Positions 1 to 8,602 of a stretch of 47,137 nt of DNA are shown here, one piece after another. The notes beneath the pieces were generated by a model, which searched no databases, was not told the DNA's origin, and saw only the letters and a program-made list of their open reading frames with translations. Source of the stretch: Pseudoalteromonas sp. BSi20652 (lineage in GTDB: Bacteria > Pseudomonadota > Gammaproteobacteria > Enterobacterales > Alteromonadaceae); NCBI RefSeq assembly GCF_000239855.1, contig NZ_BADT01000234.1:1-47137 (forward strand), given 5' to 3'. A program made the position numbers and the translations under genes. The first letter of the stretch is position 1. Every line of letters begins with the position of its first letter.

Positions 1-23
1 CTTGTTATTTCCTCAATAACAAG
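1..23. terminator. Hairpin at the window edge, possible terminator
   Basis: A perfect 9-bp inverted repeat (CTTGTTATT, 5-base loop, AATAACAAG) opens the window and is followed by TTTATAAA. It may end a gene lying outside the window. The T-tract is weak and the upstream side cannot be seen, so terminator function is only a guess. Confidence 0.35.
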
Positions 24-196
24 TTTATAAAATCCTTGATTAAATAATTTAGTAAAACATTCTTTGGCTATCAGCTATCGTCTCGACTCTTTTGTACTAA
101 CCTGCTAATATTCCTGCTTATTCTTTAATATTCAGCTTCTCATATCTGCATGAATTACCAAGAATCTAATCTCACTTTAAAAAAGGAAGCATTAAG

Positions 197-1182
197 ATGA
201 GTACATTAGGTCAACAATTAAAGCAGCTACGAAATGACAAAAAACTGAGTCAGCCTGAATTTGCCCAGCAAGTGGGTATAGAGCAAAGCTATACCCAAAC
301 CACCTCAAGATGCGAGTTTCAGTTGGAATTAAAAGCGATTTAGGCAAGGCATTGATTGCAAGTAATAGTGGTTCTATTGTTAAAATCAATAACGCAGTAT
401 AAATCGCTTTTAAACCAACCCATAGGGCGTTTCACAGGCACTTACTTTCATCGTTGTTACTTCTTAAAAGGGATTGCCATTTTTGCAAAGTAACGCCTTG
501 ATATTAAGCCCCTGTGAAACGCTGAATTCTGCACCTTGAGGTGGCTTGGGTATATATATCCAAACTTGAAAACGATAAATCTATCCCATCGAATGAAATA
601 TTTAGATCTCTACTGATAGCATTAGCGCTTTCAATTGATGAGTTTATGGAGCCCCTCGTATCTAGCCATGACAAAACACGACTCATGCAAATACCCGATG
701 TAGAGCTGTGGTTTAAAAGTAAAGCTGTAAAGAGCTCAGCCGCACAGCGTAAAATTATATACCTCGCTATGTTTTTGATTGCTTTTGGCTGTGCATTATT
801 TTATGCAGGACATAAAAACTATGTGTTCAATGAACGCTTTTACGAATACAAATCAACGGGTGTGATCAAAACAGATGAACCTCTGAATGTTTTTACTCAT
901 TGGAGCAATTATATAATTGAGTCAAGCCGAGAGAAAAGAGAGGAAAAAAATCGGGAAATGCTGGCCAGAAGGGTACCAAGTTTTAAGTTAATGGATGAGT
1001 ATGTCGGTGAATCATTTGTCGAAGAGGTTGAGGGAGGTAAACGTGTTTATAATGCAAATGAACTCTCGCGGACCATGTCACACGCGGGCAATAGTTGGCT
1101 TGAGTTTATCGGCATATTTGCCGCTGTATTTGGTTTGGTGTTCGCTGTATTTGAGCCAAAATTAACACGCCATCCACAATAA
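197..1182 (+). pseudogene. XRE-family HTH membrane regulator, split by a MITE
   Basis: An ATG at 197, after AAAAGGAAG, starts a classic XRE helix-turn-helix (MSTLGQQLKQLRNDKKLSQP, then EFAQQVGIEQSY). The reading stops inside a 257-bp insertion at 294-550. The protein resumes right after it with ISKLENDKSIPSNEIFRSLL, the expected second half of the same domain. The C-terminal part carries two membrane segments, one at RKIIYLAMFLIAFGCALFYA and one at WLEFIGIFAAVFGLVFAV, so the intact product was probably a DNA-binding domain tethered to the membrane (about 240 residues). A 213-residue remnant could be read from GTG 541 inside the repeat, but it would lack the first helices of the HTH and has no clear ribosome-binding site. 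The target genes are unknown. The split itself is plainly visible; the family assignment is confident. Confidence 0.8.
294..550. mobile_element. 257-bp MITE with about 29-bp imperfect terminal inverted repeats
   Basis: The left end reads CCCAAACCACCTCAAGATGC and the right end, reverse-complemented, reads CCCAAGCCACCTCAAGGTGC; similarity continues for several more bases. Both ends abut TATA, so insertion was into a TA-rich target. The exact target duplication cannot be fixed because the right flank is a TA run. Inside are two further inverted pairs: AAAAGCGATTT/AAATCGCTTTT and GCGTTTCACAGG/CCTGTGAAACGC. There is no transposase frame. The element interrupts the HTH domain of the regulator around it. 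Confidence 0.85.
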
Positions 1183-1219
1183 GTTTTAAGTTAAAAATAC
1201 GCAGTTTAACTTTCAGTTT

Positions 1220-1250
1220 AGCCCACCGCTTCGTGGGCTCTCGTTATTTT
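1220..1250 (+). terminator. Rho-independent terminator after the XRE relic
   Basis: A GCCCAC-CGCTTC-GTGGGC hairpin followed by TCTCGTTATTTT lies 38 bp after the stop codon at 1182. The stem is strong; the T-tract is interrupted. Confidence 0.6.
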
Positions 1251-1654
1251 ATAAGCAAAACCTTCCAAGCTTATCTATTAGGCTAGGGAGAATGTGCCCT
1301 TTTTGCAATTGCATCTGCAATTATACTATTTACCTGATCAGGCGCTAATACATAAAATATTCAAGAGTGATATTAAAATTGCTTTTTAAAACAGTTTATA
1401 TTGGCTTGAGGCTAAGCCATAACACCGTAGCTGTTAAAACTTATCTTTAGTGTGAAAACGGTAGGGTAAGTCGCTATTGATGACAGAGGTGGTTTCAGAG
1501 CTTCTTAAACTGTTTCATCTTTGCTAACAAAGCTCTATTACTATTAAGGAGTGAAGCTATTTTTATCATTAGTGTTGTTTCAAAAACGATCTCAATGGTT
1601 TTATTTCAAAGAAAAGTCTACTTATAATGTCATGCAAATTTAAAGGGATATTTT
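1251..1654. other. Gene-free 400-bp stretch with a possible promoter at its end
   Basis: No coding frame with protein-like composition was seen on either strand. A TATAAT hexamer at 1623-1628 lies 26 bases before the ABC ATPase start, with only a weak T-rich -35 candidate around 1600-1605. The rest shows no recognisable RNA or repeat. Confidence 0.4.
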
Positions 1655-2245
1655 ATGATTGAAGTGATTGGCTTAAATAAGCAGTTTTCTGACAACGTGG
1701 TTTACCGTGATTACAACAAAGTGTTTAGTAGCCAAAAAGTGTGTATTGATGCACCTAACGGTCAAGGTAAAACCACGTTACTTATGATGCTAGCGGGGCT
1801 TGAAAAGCCGCAAAGTGGTACATTTTTATTTGCAGGAAAAACGGCTAAAGAGCTAGGTAAAGAGGTCGCCCTTGCTACTGACCGTATTGCGTTACCAGAG
1901 TTTCTAACTGCCCGGCAAATTATACATTTATCTGTTAGTACACTGGGTTGCCAATGGCCTGAGGCGGTTATTAGCGGTTTTAATTTTAGTGAATTTCTAA
2001 ATACGCGTTTTGATGCATTGTCATCTGGCAATCAAAAAAAGTGCCAGTTAATTTTAGCGTTAATGCGCAAAGCACCTTATCTATTACTTGATGAGCCTAG
2101 CGCAGCTCTTGATCAAACGAGTATCCAATATCTTCTCTACTTACTTGACTTCTACTTAGCAGATAAACCAAACGGACAAATTATTATTACTTGCCACGAG
2201 CCTGCGCCGTTTGTTGAACAGGGTTTTGAGTGCATCTCGTTATGA
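1655..2245 (+). CDS. Small ABC transporter ATP-binding protein
   Basis: A 196-residue ATPase that should power the membrane protein encoded next. Walker A is APNGQGKTT near residues 33-41, the signature is LSSGNQKK near 125, Walker B is YLLLDEP near 145, and a terminal switch histidine occurs in IIITCHEP. It is a little shorter than the usual 210-240 residues for single-domain ATPases of ABC-2-type exporters; the N-terminal strands and C-terminus are trimmed but all catalytic motifs are present. Its TGA stop overlaps the ATG of the next gene in an ATGA junction, implying translational coupling. The resemblance is to CcmA/lantibiotic-immunity-style exporter ATPases. The cargo cannot be told from sequence. 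Confidence 0.85.
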   Translation: MIEVIGLNKQFSDNVVYRDYNKVFSSQKVCIDAPNGQGKTTLLMMLAGLEKPQSGTFLFAGKTAKELGKEVALATDRIALPEFLTARQIIHLSVSTLGCQWPEAVISGFNFSEFLNTRFDALSSGNQKKCQLILALMRKAPYLLLDEPSAALDQTSIQYLLYLLDFYLADKPNGQIIITCHEPAPFVEQGFECISL

Positions 2246-3357
2246 ATATTGCTTTTAGTAAACACTCATTAACCCAATATAGAGTATTTATGGGTTATCG
2301 GTATTTGGCTTATCAGCTAGAGCTTAAGCAATTATTGTTACAACTGAAAAGCTTTGGGTTGTTATTTTTAGTGGTGCTAGGCTCGTCAGTGTTGGGTTTG
2401 ATATTACTACTTTTTTTAGGCCTAGGAAAAATTATAGACAGTAGCTCAGCACCCCAATACGGCGCACAAATGGCGTTATTTTATTTGTTACTACAAAGCG
2501 TGATGCTTAGCGCAATGAAATCAGCGATTAAAAATAGTCACCAGCGGTTATTTCAGCGCACTATTGCGCGATCAGTTTGGTTATATTTAGTCGATATTAA
2601 ATTATTAACTTTAAGTAATGGTTGGCTAATAGCCAGTGTATTAATTGCGCTGGATTTAACACTGTCACAATGGGTTAAAGTACCGCATTTTATTGTATTT
2701 ATGTTGCTGCAGTTTAGCTTGGGCGTTTTGTGTTTATATAAACCCAGCGCACTGGTATATGGCTTTTTATTTAGCACGATATTAGTGCTGGTTCCTATTC
2801 ATATGCAACCGCTCACTTATCATATGAGCTTTGCTTTACTGTTTGCGCTGAGTCTTTTTGTCCCCGTGGTTAATGTTAACGGGCGTATTGCAGTAAGTTC
2901 ATTATTTGGCTTTTGGTTTTGTTATTTACTAAACCATCGTTGGACACTTGTTTGGCGCGTGTCGCTACTTTTATGTGTATTCATGGCATCAGCTGCGCTA
3001 ATAAACGAACGTGCTGATTTAGTAGCTATACTTGTGATATTAGCCATGGCTTTTATTGTGCTTTTTAGTAGTTCATTGCAATTTGATTGCGGTAGGGTGT
3101 ATGAGCAGTATCGATTATTTTTTAAAACATGCGAGCGAGAACGCGCCTTTTATATTAGCCAGTTTTTACCTAGCATATTGCTGTTTTTAGTAGCCACAAT
3201 AAGTTATAGCGTTATTTTTGGTCACTCTCATAGTGTATTATTTGTCATTGGAAATATGTGGTGTGTATTACAGGTTTACCTTGCACAAAAAAAACCAGCG
3301 CATTATGCGCTGGTTTGGATTGCTTTTACAGCTGGGCTGCTTGCTTTACTAAATTAG
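2242..3357 (+). CDS. Polytopic membrane protein, putative ABC permease partner
   Basis: I do not recognise a named family. The 371-residue product is almost entirely hydrophobic, with perhaps ten or more helices, for example FGLLFLVVLGSSVLGLILLL and a late cluster at FLPSILLFLVATISYSVIF. The ATG at 2242 is chosen over an upstream GTG at 2230 because it forms a four-base ATGA overlap with the ATPase gene. The coupling suggests it is the transmembrane half of a two-gene ABC exporter. Its last codons also contain the terminator of the convergent fadE gene. No substrate can be inferred. Confidence 0.7.
   Translation: MNIAFSKHSLTQYRVFMGYRYLAYQLELKQLLLQLKSFGLLFLVVLGSSVLGLILLLFLGLGKIIDSSSAPQYGAQMALFYLLLQSVMLSAMKSAIKNSHQRLFQRTIARSVWLYLVDIKLLTLSNGWLIASVLIALDLTLSQWVKVPHFIVFMLLQFSLGVLCLYKPSALVYGFLFSTILVLVPIHMQPLTYHMSFALLFALSLFVPVVNVNGRIAVSSLFGFWFCYLLNHRWTLVWRVSLLLCVFMASAALINERADLVAILVILAMAFIVLFSSSLQFDCGRVYEQYRLFFKTCERERAFYISQFLPSILLFLVATISYSVIFGHSHSVLFVIGNMWCVLQVYLAQKKPAHYALVWIAFTAGLLALLN
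3286..3316 (-). terminator. Rho-independent terminator of fadE, inside the convergent gene
   Basis: Read on the minus strand, AACCAGCGCATAATGCGCTGGTT folds as an almost perfect stem and is followed by eight T residues. It lies 42-72 bases beyond the fadE stop codon and wholly inside the last codons of the plus-strand membrane gene. Confidence 0.8.
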
Positions 3358-5814
3358 TTAAGCGGCATCAGCTTCTTTTTTAACGCTATTACGCGCGGCT
3401 TTGCCTGCAAGTAAGTCAGCAGGGTCGAAGTCATCAACGTTAATAACATCTAAACGAGATTGCTCAACAGCAGCTAGTTTATCAGCCTCTGCTTGGCTTA
3501 AAATGCCTGCTTCAAGTCCCATTTGCGCTACTTTATCAAGCTGGAAGAATGGCAGTTTAAGACCTTTTTCTTTGCATACACGGTCAAATAATGGCTCAAC
3601 AGCAAGTACGTCTTTAAGCGTTTGTTCTTGACGACCTACAAGGTTAAGCGGCTCATTTGTTAAGTATACATAGCTTGCTAAACGGTTACGCGTTTCGCTA
3701 GGTACTTGTAGTAGTTGCGCAAGTTTATGCTCAAGTTGGTCAGTTGGTTTACGAACCGGGCGACCAAACGGGAATAACAATACTTTTAACACGGCGCGTA
3801 GTGGAGCCGAAGGCATGTTATTAATTAAATCAGCAAGTGCACGTTGGCAATGATAAAGGTGATCTTGGCAACTCCATTTTACTAGCGCAAAATCTTCTTT
3901 TTTACGGCCTTCATCGTTGTAACGCTTAAGCGTTGCAGACACTAAATATAAGTAACTAAGTAAGTCACCTAAACGTGCTGAAATACGTTCTTTACGTTTT
4001 AGTGAACCACCAAATACTGCCATGCTAATGTCTGACATAAGAGCAAGTGATGCACTAAAGCGTGAAGCTATACGGTAAAACTCAGCGGTTTCGTCGTTGT
4101 ATGGCACACTTGTAAAACGAGCACCGGTAAGTGCAAGCCACTTAGTACGTACCAGGTTCGACATGGTAAAACCAATATGACCCATTAACGCTTTATCAAA
4201 TACATTAAGCGCTTCTTCGCGGTCTTCAATTTCGCACGCACCAAGCTCGGTAAGTACAAATGGATGACAGCGAATTGCACCTTGACCATAAATAATCATA
4301 TTACGGGTCAAGATGTTTGCACCTTCAACGGTAATGGCAATAGGTGCACCTTGATAGCCACGACCTAAATAGTTATTTGGCCCAAGCATGATGCCCTTAC
4401 CGCCAAGTACATCCATTGCATGAATAGTTGCATCACGCATTTGCTCTGTCAGGTGGTATTTAATAATGGCAGAAACAACCGATGGCTTTTCGCCTAAATC
4501 AACAGCACCCGTAGACATACTAACCGCAGCATCAGAGCTGTAAGCGTAACCAGCAAGTTTTGCTAGTGACTCTTCAACACCTTCCATTTTACCAATAGGT
4601 AAACGGAACTGACGACGAATACGGCTATACGCACCCGTTGCAACGGCAATCATTTTAATGCCACCGGCAGAGTTTGACGGCAATGTAATTGCACGACCAA
4701 CCGATAAACACTCAACCAGCATGCGCCAGCCTTGACCAGCCATATCTGGACCACCAATAATATAATCAAGTGGTACGAAAATATCTTTACCGCGAGTAGG
4801 ACCATTTTGAAATGGTACGTTTAGCGGGAAATGTCGACGACCAATTTCAACTCCAGGAGTGTCCGTTGGAATAAGTGCACAGGTAATGCCTGGCTCTTTA
4901 TTGTCGCCAATTAGGCCATCTGGATCTTGTAACTTAAACGCAAGACCAAGTACGGTAGCCACTGGGGCAAGTGTAATGTAACGCTTATTCCACGTTAAAC
5001 TAACACCCACAACCTCTTCACCATTCCATTGCCCTTTACATACCACACCGTAGTCTGGAATTGAGCTTGCATCAGAACCCGCTTCTGGCGACGTTAACGC
5101 AAAACATGGAATTTCTTGACCGCTCGCTAGGCGCGGTAAGTAATGATCTTTTTGCTCTTTTGTACCATAGTGCTGTAATAATTCACCTGGGCCTAAAGAG
5201 TTCGGTACACCAACAATTGACGAAAGTAATGTTGATTTACTTGTCAGTTTTTGAAGTACACAAGACTGTGCAAATGCAGAAAACTCTAAACCGCCGTATT
5301 CTTTTTTAATGATCATGGCAAAGAATTTATTATCTTTTAGATATTGCCATACATCTTGAGGAAGGTCGGTTAACTCGTGCGTTGCTTCCCAATCGTCCAA
5401 CATGCTACAAACTACTTCAACAGGGCCATCAACAAAGGCTTGCTCTTCAATAGTAAGTTTAGGAACTGGGTATTGGTGAAGTTTTTTCCAATCTGGGTTA
5501 CCGCAAAATAAGTCAGCTTCCCACCACGTCGTACCGGCATCAATAGCTGATTTTTCAGTATCAGACATGCTTGGCGTTACTTTTTTAAACGTAGCAAAAA
5601 TAGGCTTGATGATATATTGCTGACGAAGGCCAGTAACAGAAAGAGGAACCGCGATGATCAAAAAGATCAACCAGCTAATTAAACCAAAAGCACCCGCAAA
5701 GGTACCAATTAATAAAGTTATAGCCGAAACACCAAGTGCTGTGTTCCAACTTGCTCTGTGGTAAACCGCTGTGCAAAGCAGCGCGATTAATACCAGTGTA
5801 AATATGAGTGTCAT
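3358..5814 (-). CDS. fadE: Acyl-CoA dehydrogenase FadE
   Basis: The flavoprotein that catalyses the first oxidation of fatty acyl-CoA in beta-oxidation, giving trans-2-enoyl-CoA. At 818 residues it matches the long FadE class (E. coli about 814). The N-terminus has two or three hydrophobic segments ([20 protein letters not shown] and [20 protein letters not shown]), so it is probably membrane-attached. The central part carries family blocks such as [37 protein letters not shown] and [20 protein letters not shown]. The start is supported by AAGGA six bases upstream. A FadR-like operator lies directly upstream, so repression lifted by long-chain acyl-CoA is likely. A shorter paralog is encoded at 38.2-40.5 kb. 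Confidence 0.95.
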   Translation of the reverse strand: MTLIFTLVLIALLCTAVYHRASWNTALGVSAITLLIGTFAGAFGLISWLIFLIIAVPLSVTGLRQQYIIKPIFATFKKVTPSMSDTEKSAIDAGTTWWEADLFCGNPDWKKLHQYPVPKLTIEEQAFVDGPVEVVCSMLDDWEATHELTDLPQDVWQYLKDNKFFAMIIKKEYGGLEFSAFAQSCVLQKLTSKSTLLSSIVGVPNSLGPGELLQHYGTKEQKDHYLPRLASGQEIPCFALTSPEAGSDASSIPDYGVVCKGQWNGEEVVGVSLTWNKRYITLAPVATVLGLAFKLQDPDGLIGDNKEPGITCALIPTDTPGVEIGRRHFPLNVPFQNGPTRGKDIFVPLDYIIGGPDMAGQGWRMLVECLSVGRAITLPSNSAGGIKMIAVATGAYSRIRRQFRLPIGKMEGVEESLAKLAGYAYSSDAAVSMSTGAVDLGEKPSVVSAIIKYHLTEQMRDATIHAMDVLGGKGIMLGPNNYLGRGYQGAPIAITVEGANILTRNMIIYGQGAIRCHPFVLTELGACEIEDREEALNVFDKALMGHIGFTMSNLVRTKWLALTGARFTSVPYNDETAEFYRIASRFSASLALMSDISMAVFGGSLKRKERISARLGDLLSYLYLVSATLKRYNDEGRKKEDFALVKWSCQDHLYHCQRALADLINNMPSAPLRAVLKVLLFPFGRPVRKPTDQLEHKLAQLLQVPSETRNRLASYVYLTNEPLNLVGRQEQTLKDVLAVEPLFDRVCKEKGLKLPFFQLDKVAQMGLEAGILSQAEADKLAAVEQSRLDVINVDDFDPADLLAGKAARNSVKKEADAA

Positions 5815-5827
5815 TTTTATTCCTTAA

Positions 5828-5846
5828 TAGAGGTCAGACCACCTCA
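5828..5846. promoter_or_regulatory. Likely FadR operator upstream of fadE
   Basis: Read on the minus strand, the site contains TGGTCTGACCT at 5831-5841, which matches the core of the known FadR consensus TGGTCNGACCT. Flanking bases agree less well. It lies about 17 bases before the fadE start codon, a position suited to blocking transcription or early elongation. Confidence 0.65.
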
Positions 5847-6138
5847 CTTAGAGTAGCGCTAGTAACAGTAATTTTCAAGTACATAACGATGTTAAATTGT
5901 AGTAGATAGTAACTTAAATATTATATTTAATTACCCGGCAGAGGAGGGCTTAATTACTATAGTATAGTCAAAGCGTTAGCCGTAAGTAGTGTTAACGTAA
6001 AAATAAATAAATCTAATAGCAAAATGACACTTTTTAAGTAAGTATAGTTGTTATAGCGGGCTGCAAATTAGTGTACGCTTAATACACAACTATAACGCCA
6101 TTTATTTTAATGTATGGTTTTTAAGGGTTATTTTATTA
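5847..6138. promoter_or_regulatory. Divergent intergenic region between fadE and the YafJ-like gene
   Basis: An AT-rich 290-bp region that must hold promoters for both divergent genes. No second operator, RNA gene or repeat could be named with confidence. Confidence 0.4.
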
Positions 6139-6903
6139 ATGTGTGAATTACTTGGCATGTCAGCCAATGTGCCTACCGATATTTGTTTTAGTTTTTCAGG
6201 CCTTTTAGAGCGTGGCGGGAACACGGGACCACATAAAGATGGTTGGGGTATTACATTTTACGAAGGTAAAGGCTGTAGAACCTTTAAAGATCCGCAGCCG
6301 AGCTATCAATCTGAAATTGCAAAGTTCGTCAAAGCATACCCCATTAAAAGTGTCTCGGTTATTAGCCATATTCGCCAAGGTAACCGCGGGAGAGTATGCC
6401 TTGAAAATACTCATCCTTTTACGCGAGAGTTATGGGGGCGCGAGCTTACTTACGCTCATAACGGGCAGCTATCTAATTATCATGATTTAAAACCGCAGTA
6501 CTATCGTCCAGTAGGTAACACCGATAGCGAACTCGCTTTTTGTTGGTTACTTGATAAAATTCGTGAAAAATACCCAAAGCGTCCAAGTAATATGGCGTCG
6601 GTTTTTAGATACGCCGCGAAGCTTTCGCATACGTTACGTGAAAAAGGGGTGTTTAATATGTTATTGACCGACGGGGTGTTTGTTTTAGCGTATTGCACTA
6701 ATAACTTACATTACATAACGCGCCGTGCGCCATTTGGTAAAGCAACGTTGATTGATGCCGACATGGTGGTTGATTTTCAACAAGAGACAACTCCAAACGA
6801 TGTGGTAACAGTTATAGCTACAAGGCCGCTTACAAACGATGAACGCTGGAAAAAAATGGAGCCGGGGGAATTTGCTTTGTTTAAAATGGGTGAGCTAATT
6901 TAG
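6139..6903 (+). CDS. Class II glutamine amidotransferase, YafJ family
   Basis: A 254-residue Ntn-type amidotransferase domain protein. Cys2, exposed after removal of Met1 (MCELLGMSANVPTDICFSF), is the expected nucleophile. Conserved blocks follow: GPHKDGWGITFYEG, ISHIRQGNRGRVCLENTHPF and YAHNGQL. The length matches E. coli YafJ (about 255). The physiological acceptor of the released ammonia is not known for this family. It stands alone, divergent from fadE, and is followed at once by a MITE copy that may act as its 3' end. Confidence 0.9.
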   Translation: MCELLGMSANVPTDICFSFSGLLERGGNTGPHKDGWGITFYEGKGCRTFKDPQPSYQSEIAKFVKAYPIKSVSVISHIRQGNRGRVCLENTHPFTRELWGRELTYAHNGQLSNYHDLKPQYYRPVGNTDSELAFCWLLDKIREKYPKRPSNMASVFRYAAKLSHTLREKGVFNMLLTDGVFVLAYCTNNLHYITRRAPFGKATLIDADMVVDFQQETTPNDVVTVIATRPLTNDERWKKMEPGEFALFKMGELI

Positions 6904-6923
6904 CCCACCTATTTTAAATATCA

Positions 6924-7187
6924 GGACCTGTTTATCTTTCGAGGTTAAATTTGCAGCAGACTGTTTGGTATTTAGGCAAGGCAGAGCCTATGTAGTGTGG
7001 TTATTCCCCATAAATAGGCGATAACGTTGCATAAATGCCAAACATGCGCTGTCCGAAGGGTTCTGCCTAGGGGCTATCTACTCTTTGTTGCTCGGTTTTT
7101 ACTTAGCCCACTAGGTTACAAACCTCGCGCCGCGATTAAATAGCCCCTAGGTTGAACAAATTTTAATCCTGAAAGGTCAACAGGTCC
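6924..7187. mobile_element. MITE copy A of the GGCGTG family (diverged)
   Basis: The ends are GGACCTGTTTATCTTTCGAG and, reverse-complemented, GGACCTGTTGACCTTTCAGG, each followed by an AAATTT-type block. The body contains the same blocks as copies B and C: TTTAGGCAAGGCAGAGCCTA, ATAAATAGGCGATAACG, CTCTTTGTTGCTCGG and TTAGCCCACTAGGTTACAAA. The outer bases have drifted from GGGCGTG to GGACCTG at both ends in step. No target duplication is visible, so this is probably the oldest copy. It contains no coding frame. Confidence 0.85.
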
Positions 7188-7203
7188 TTTGGTTTAATTA
7201 AAT

Positions 7204-8010
7204 TTAGTTAGCTTCTTGAGGTTGTTGTGCTGTTGCAGGCGCAATAGCTGTTGGTGCAGTAACAGTAAATGAATTCATTTGAACTTCAAACTGCTCCATA
7301 CCTTTTTCGCCTTTCCACATACGTACCAGCATGTAATCCATTTCTGGTGCAAACCACGCAATTGCTTGGCGTTTATCATTATCGTATAAACGTTTTACTT
7401 TAATGGCTTCTACATTACCGATAGGTAGGGAGATCATCTCTTTTTCTACAACTTCAAAGTTGTAGTCGCGGCGGTTACCTTTTTTGTCTATGAGCGGGAA
7501 TGAAAAACTTGTTTCGCCTTTTTTCAATCCTTCGCGCACTTGCACTTGGTATGAAATAGCATCCTGAAATTCATCAGTCCATTCGCATTTAAGTGGGTAT
7601 TCGCTGACGCTACTAGTCACTACTTTATTTGTCGTATCAAAATCAATTTTATAATCTTTATCTGGGCCTGTACCGGTGCGGATCATATTGTAATGATGCG
7701 GGGTAACCTTGCCATCTTTAAAGGTAAACTGTGATGTTTCTTCACGAGAATCAGAGAAAATCATCCACTCAATATTGCTGTGGTATGTTAGTTCATAAGT
7801 ATCGTCGCCCATTTTTTTGAGCTCACGAACAGCCTCACCATGATTTTTACCTTTGCGTAAAATATCGTAGTTAGCTTGATATTGGGTCAATTCGCCTGCA
7901 ATTAGGCTAGTTGGAAGTAAAGCGCCCGCACATAGCAACAGGGCACTTATTTTTTTATTGTGAGTAGTGCGCGCCGTGTGCAGGAAGTTGTTTTTTGTCA
8001 AGAACTGCAT
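7204..8010 (-). CDS. DUF3108 secreted protein
   Basis: I place the start at 8010 (MQFLTKNNFLHTARTTHNKK) because GGAAG lies seven bases before it and it gives a standard signal peptide ending near SLIAGEL. An in-frame ATG at 8040 would add ten residues. The 268-residue product matches the DUF3108 pattern: a periplasmic, beta-rich protein with blocks such as YELTYHSNIEWMIFSDSREE and AIAWFAPEMDYMLVRMWKGE. The function is unknown. The gene overlaps the end of purN by 56 bases, and this purN-DUF3108 order suggests it is read in the purM-purN operon. The C-terminus is low-complexity (APATAQQPQEAN). Confidence 0.8.
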   Translation of the reverse strand: MQFLTKNNFLHTARTTHNKKISALLLCAGALLPTSLIAGELTQYQANYDILRKGKNHGEAVRELKKMGDDTYELTYHSNIEWMIFSDSREETSQFTFKDGKVTPHHYNMIRTGTGPDKDYKIDFDTTNKVVTSSVSEYPLKCEWTDEFQDAISYQVQVREGLKKGETSFSFPLIDKKGNRRDYNFEVVEKEMISLPIGNVEAIKVKRLYDNDKRQAIAWFAPEMDYMLVRMWKGEKGMEQFEVQMNSFTVTAPTAIAPATAQQPQEAN

Positions 8011-8602
8011 AATCTGCTTCCATAGTAAGTCTGTGTTCACTGAACCACTTGACCACCAAAGGATAAATTATATGCTCTTGCTCATGCACGCGTTTTGCTA
8101 ATGTGTCTGCTGTATCATCCTTGAGTACAGGTATTTGCGCCTGAAGAATAACGGGACCGCCGTCTAATTCTTCAGTAACAAAGTGAACACTTACGCCATG
8201 AACATCGTCTTTTGCATCAATTGCTCTTTGGTGGGTATTCAGCCCCTGATACTTAGGCAACAAAGATGGATGAATGTTCAACATTTTTCCAACATATTTT
8301 TGCACTAAGCCAGGAGTAAGAATACGCATAAACCCAGCTAATACAACTAGATTTGGCATAAAAGAGTCGATAACGTTCATTAATTGCGCATCGTACGCTT
8401 CGCGCGAGTCAAAATCTTTATGACTGAGCACTTTTGTAGCAATACCAGCTTGTTTTGCACGCTCTAGGCCATAAGCGTCTGCTTTATTACTAATAACAGC
8501 CGCTATATGTCCGTTTATCTCGCCACGTTCGCAGGCATCTATGATGGCTTGTAAATTAGAGCCACTACCTGAGATTAAAACTACCAGACGAGTCGGTGCC
8601 AT
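7955..8602 (-). CDS. purN: Phosphoribosylglycinamide formyltransferase PurN
   Basis: Transfers a formyl group from 10-formyltetrahydrofolate to GAR, the third step of purine synthesis. At 215 residues it is the normal size. The N-terminal LVVLISGSGSNLQAIIDACE binds the phosphoribosyl substrate. The active-site blocks AGFMRILTPGLV, NIHPSLLPKYQGLNTH (catalytic Asn-His) and GVSVHFVTEELDGGPVI are all present, including the conserved Asp. The ATG overlaps the purM stop in a TAATG junction, so the two are translationally coupled. Confidence 0.95.
   Translation of the reverse strand: MAPTRLVVLISGSGSNLQAIIDACERGEINGHIAAVISNKADAYGLERAKQAGIATKVLSHKDFDSREAYDAQLMNVIDSFMPNLVVLAGFMRILTPGLVQKYVGKMLNIHPSLLPKYQGLNTHQRAIDAKDDVHGVSVHFVTEELDGGPVILQAQIPVLKDDTADTLAKRVHEQEHIIYPLVVKWFSEHRLTMEADYAVLDKKQLPAHGAHYSQ

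Noticed and set aside
541-1182. Independent 213-residue membrane protein from GTG 541
   Set aside because: Its first codons lie in the MITE end and its next residues complete the HTH of the upstream fragment, so it is the 3' part of a split gene.
1251-1654. Small gene or RNA gene in the gap before the ABC ATPase
   Set aside because: Frames are short and interrupted, with no ribosome-binding site or recognisable RNA fold.
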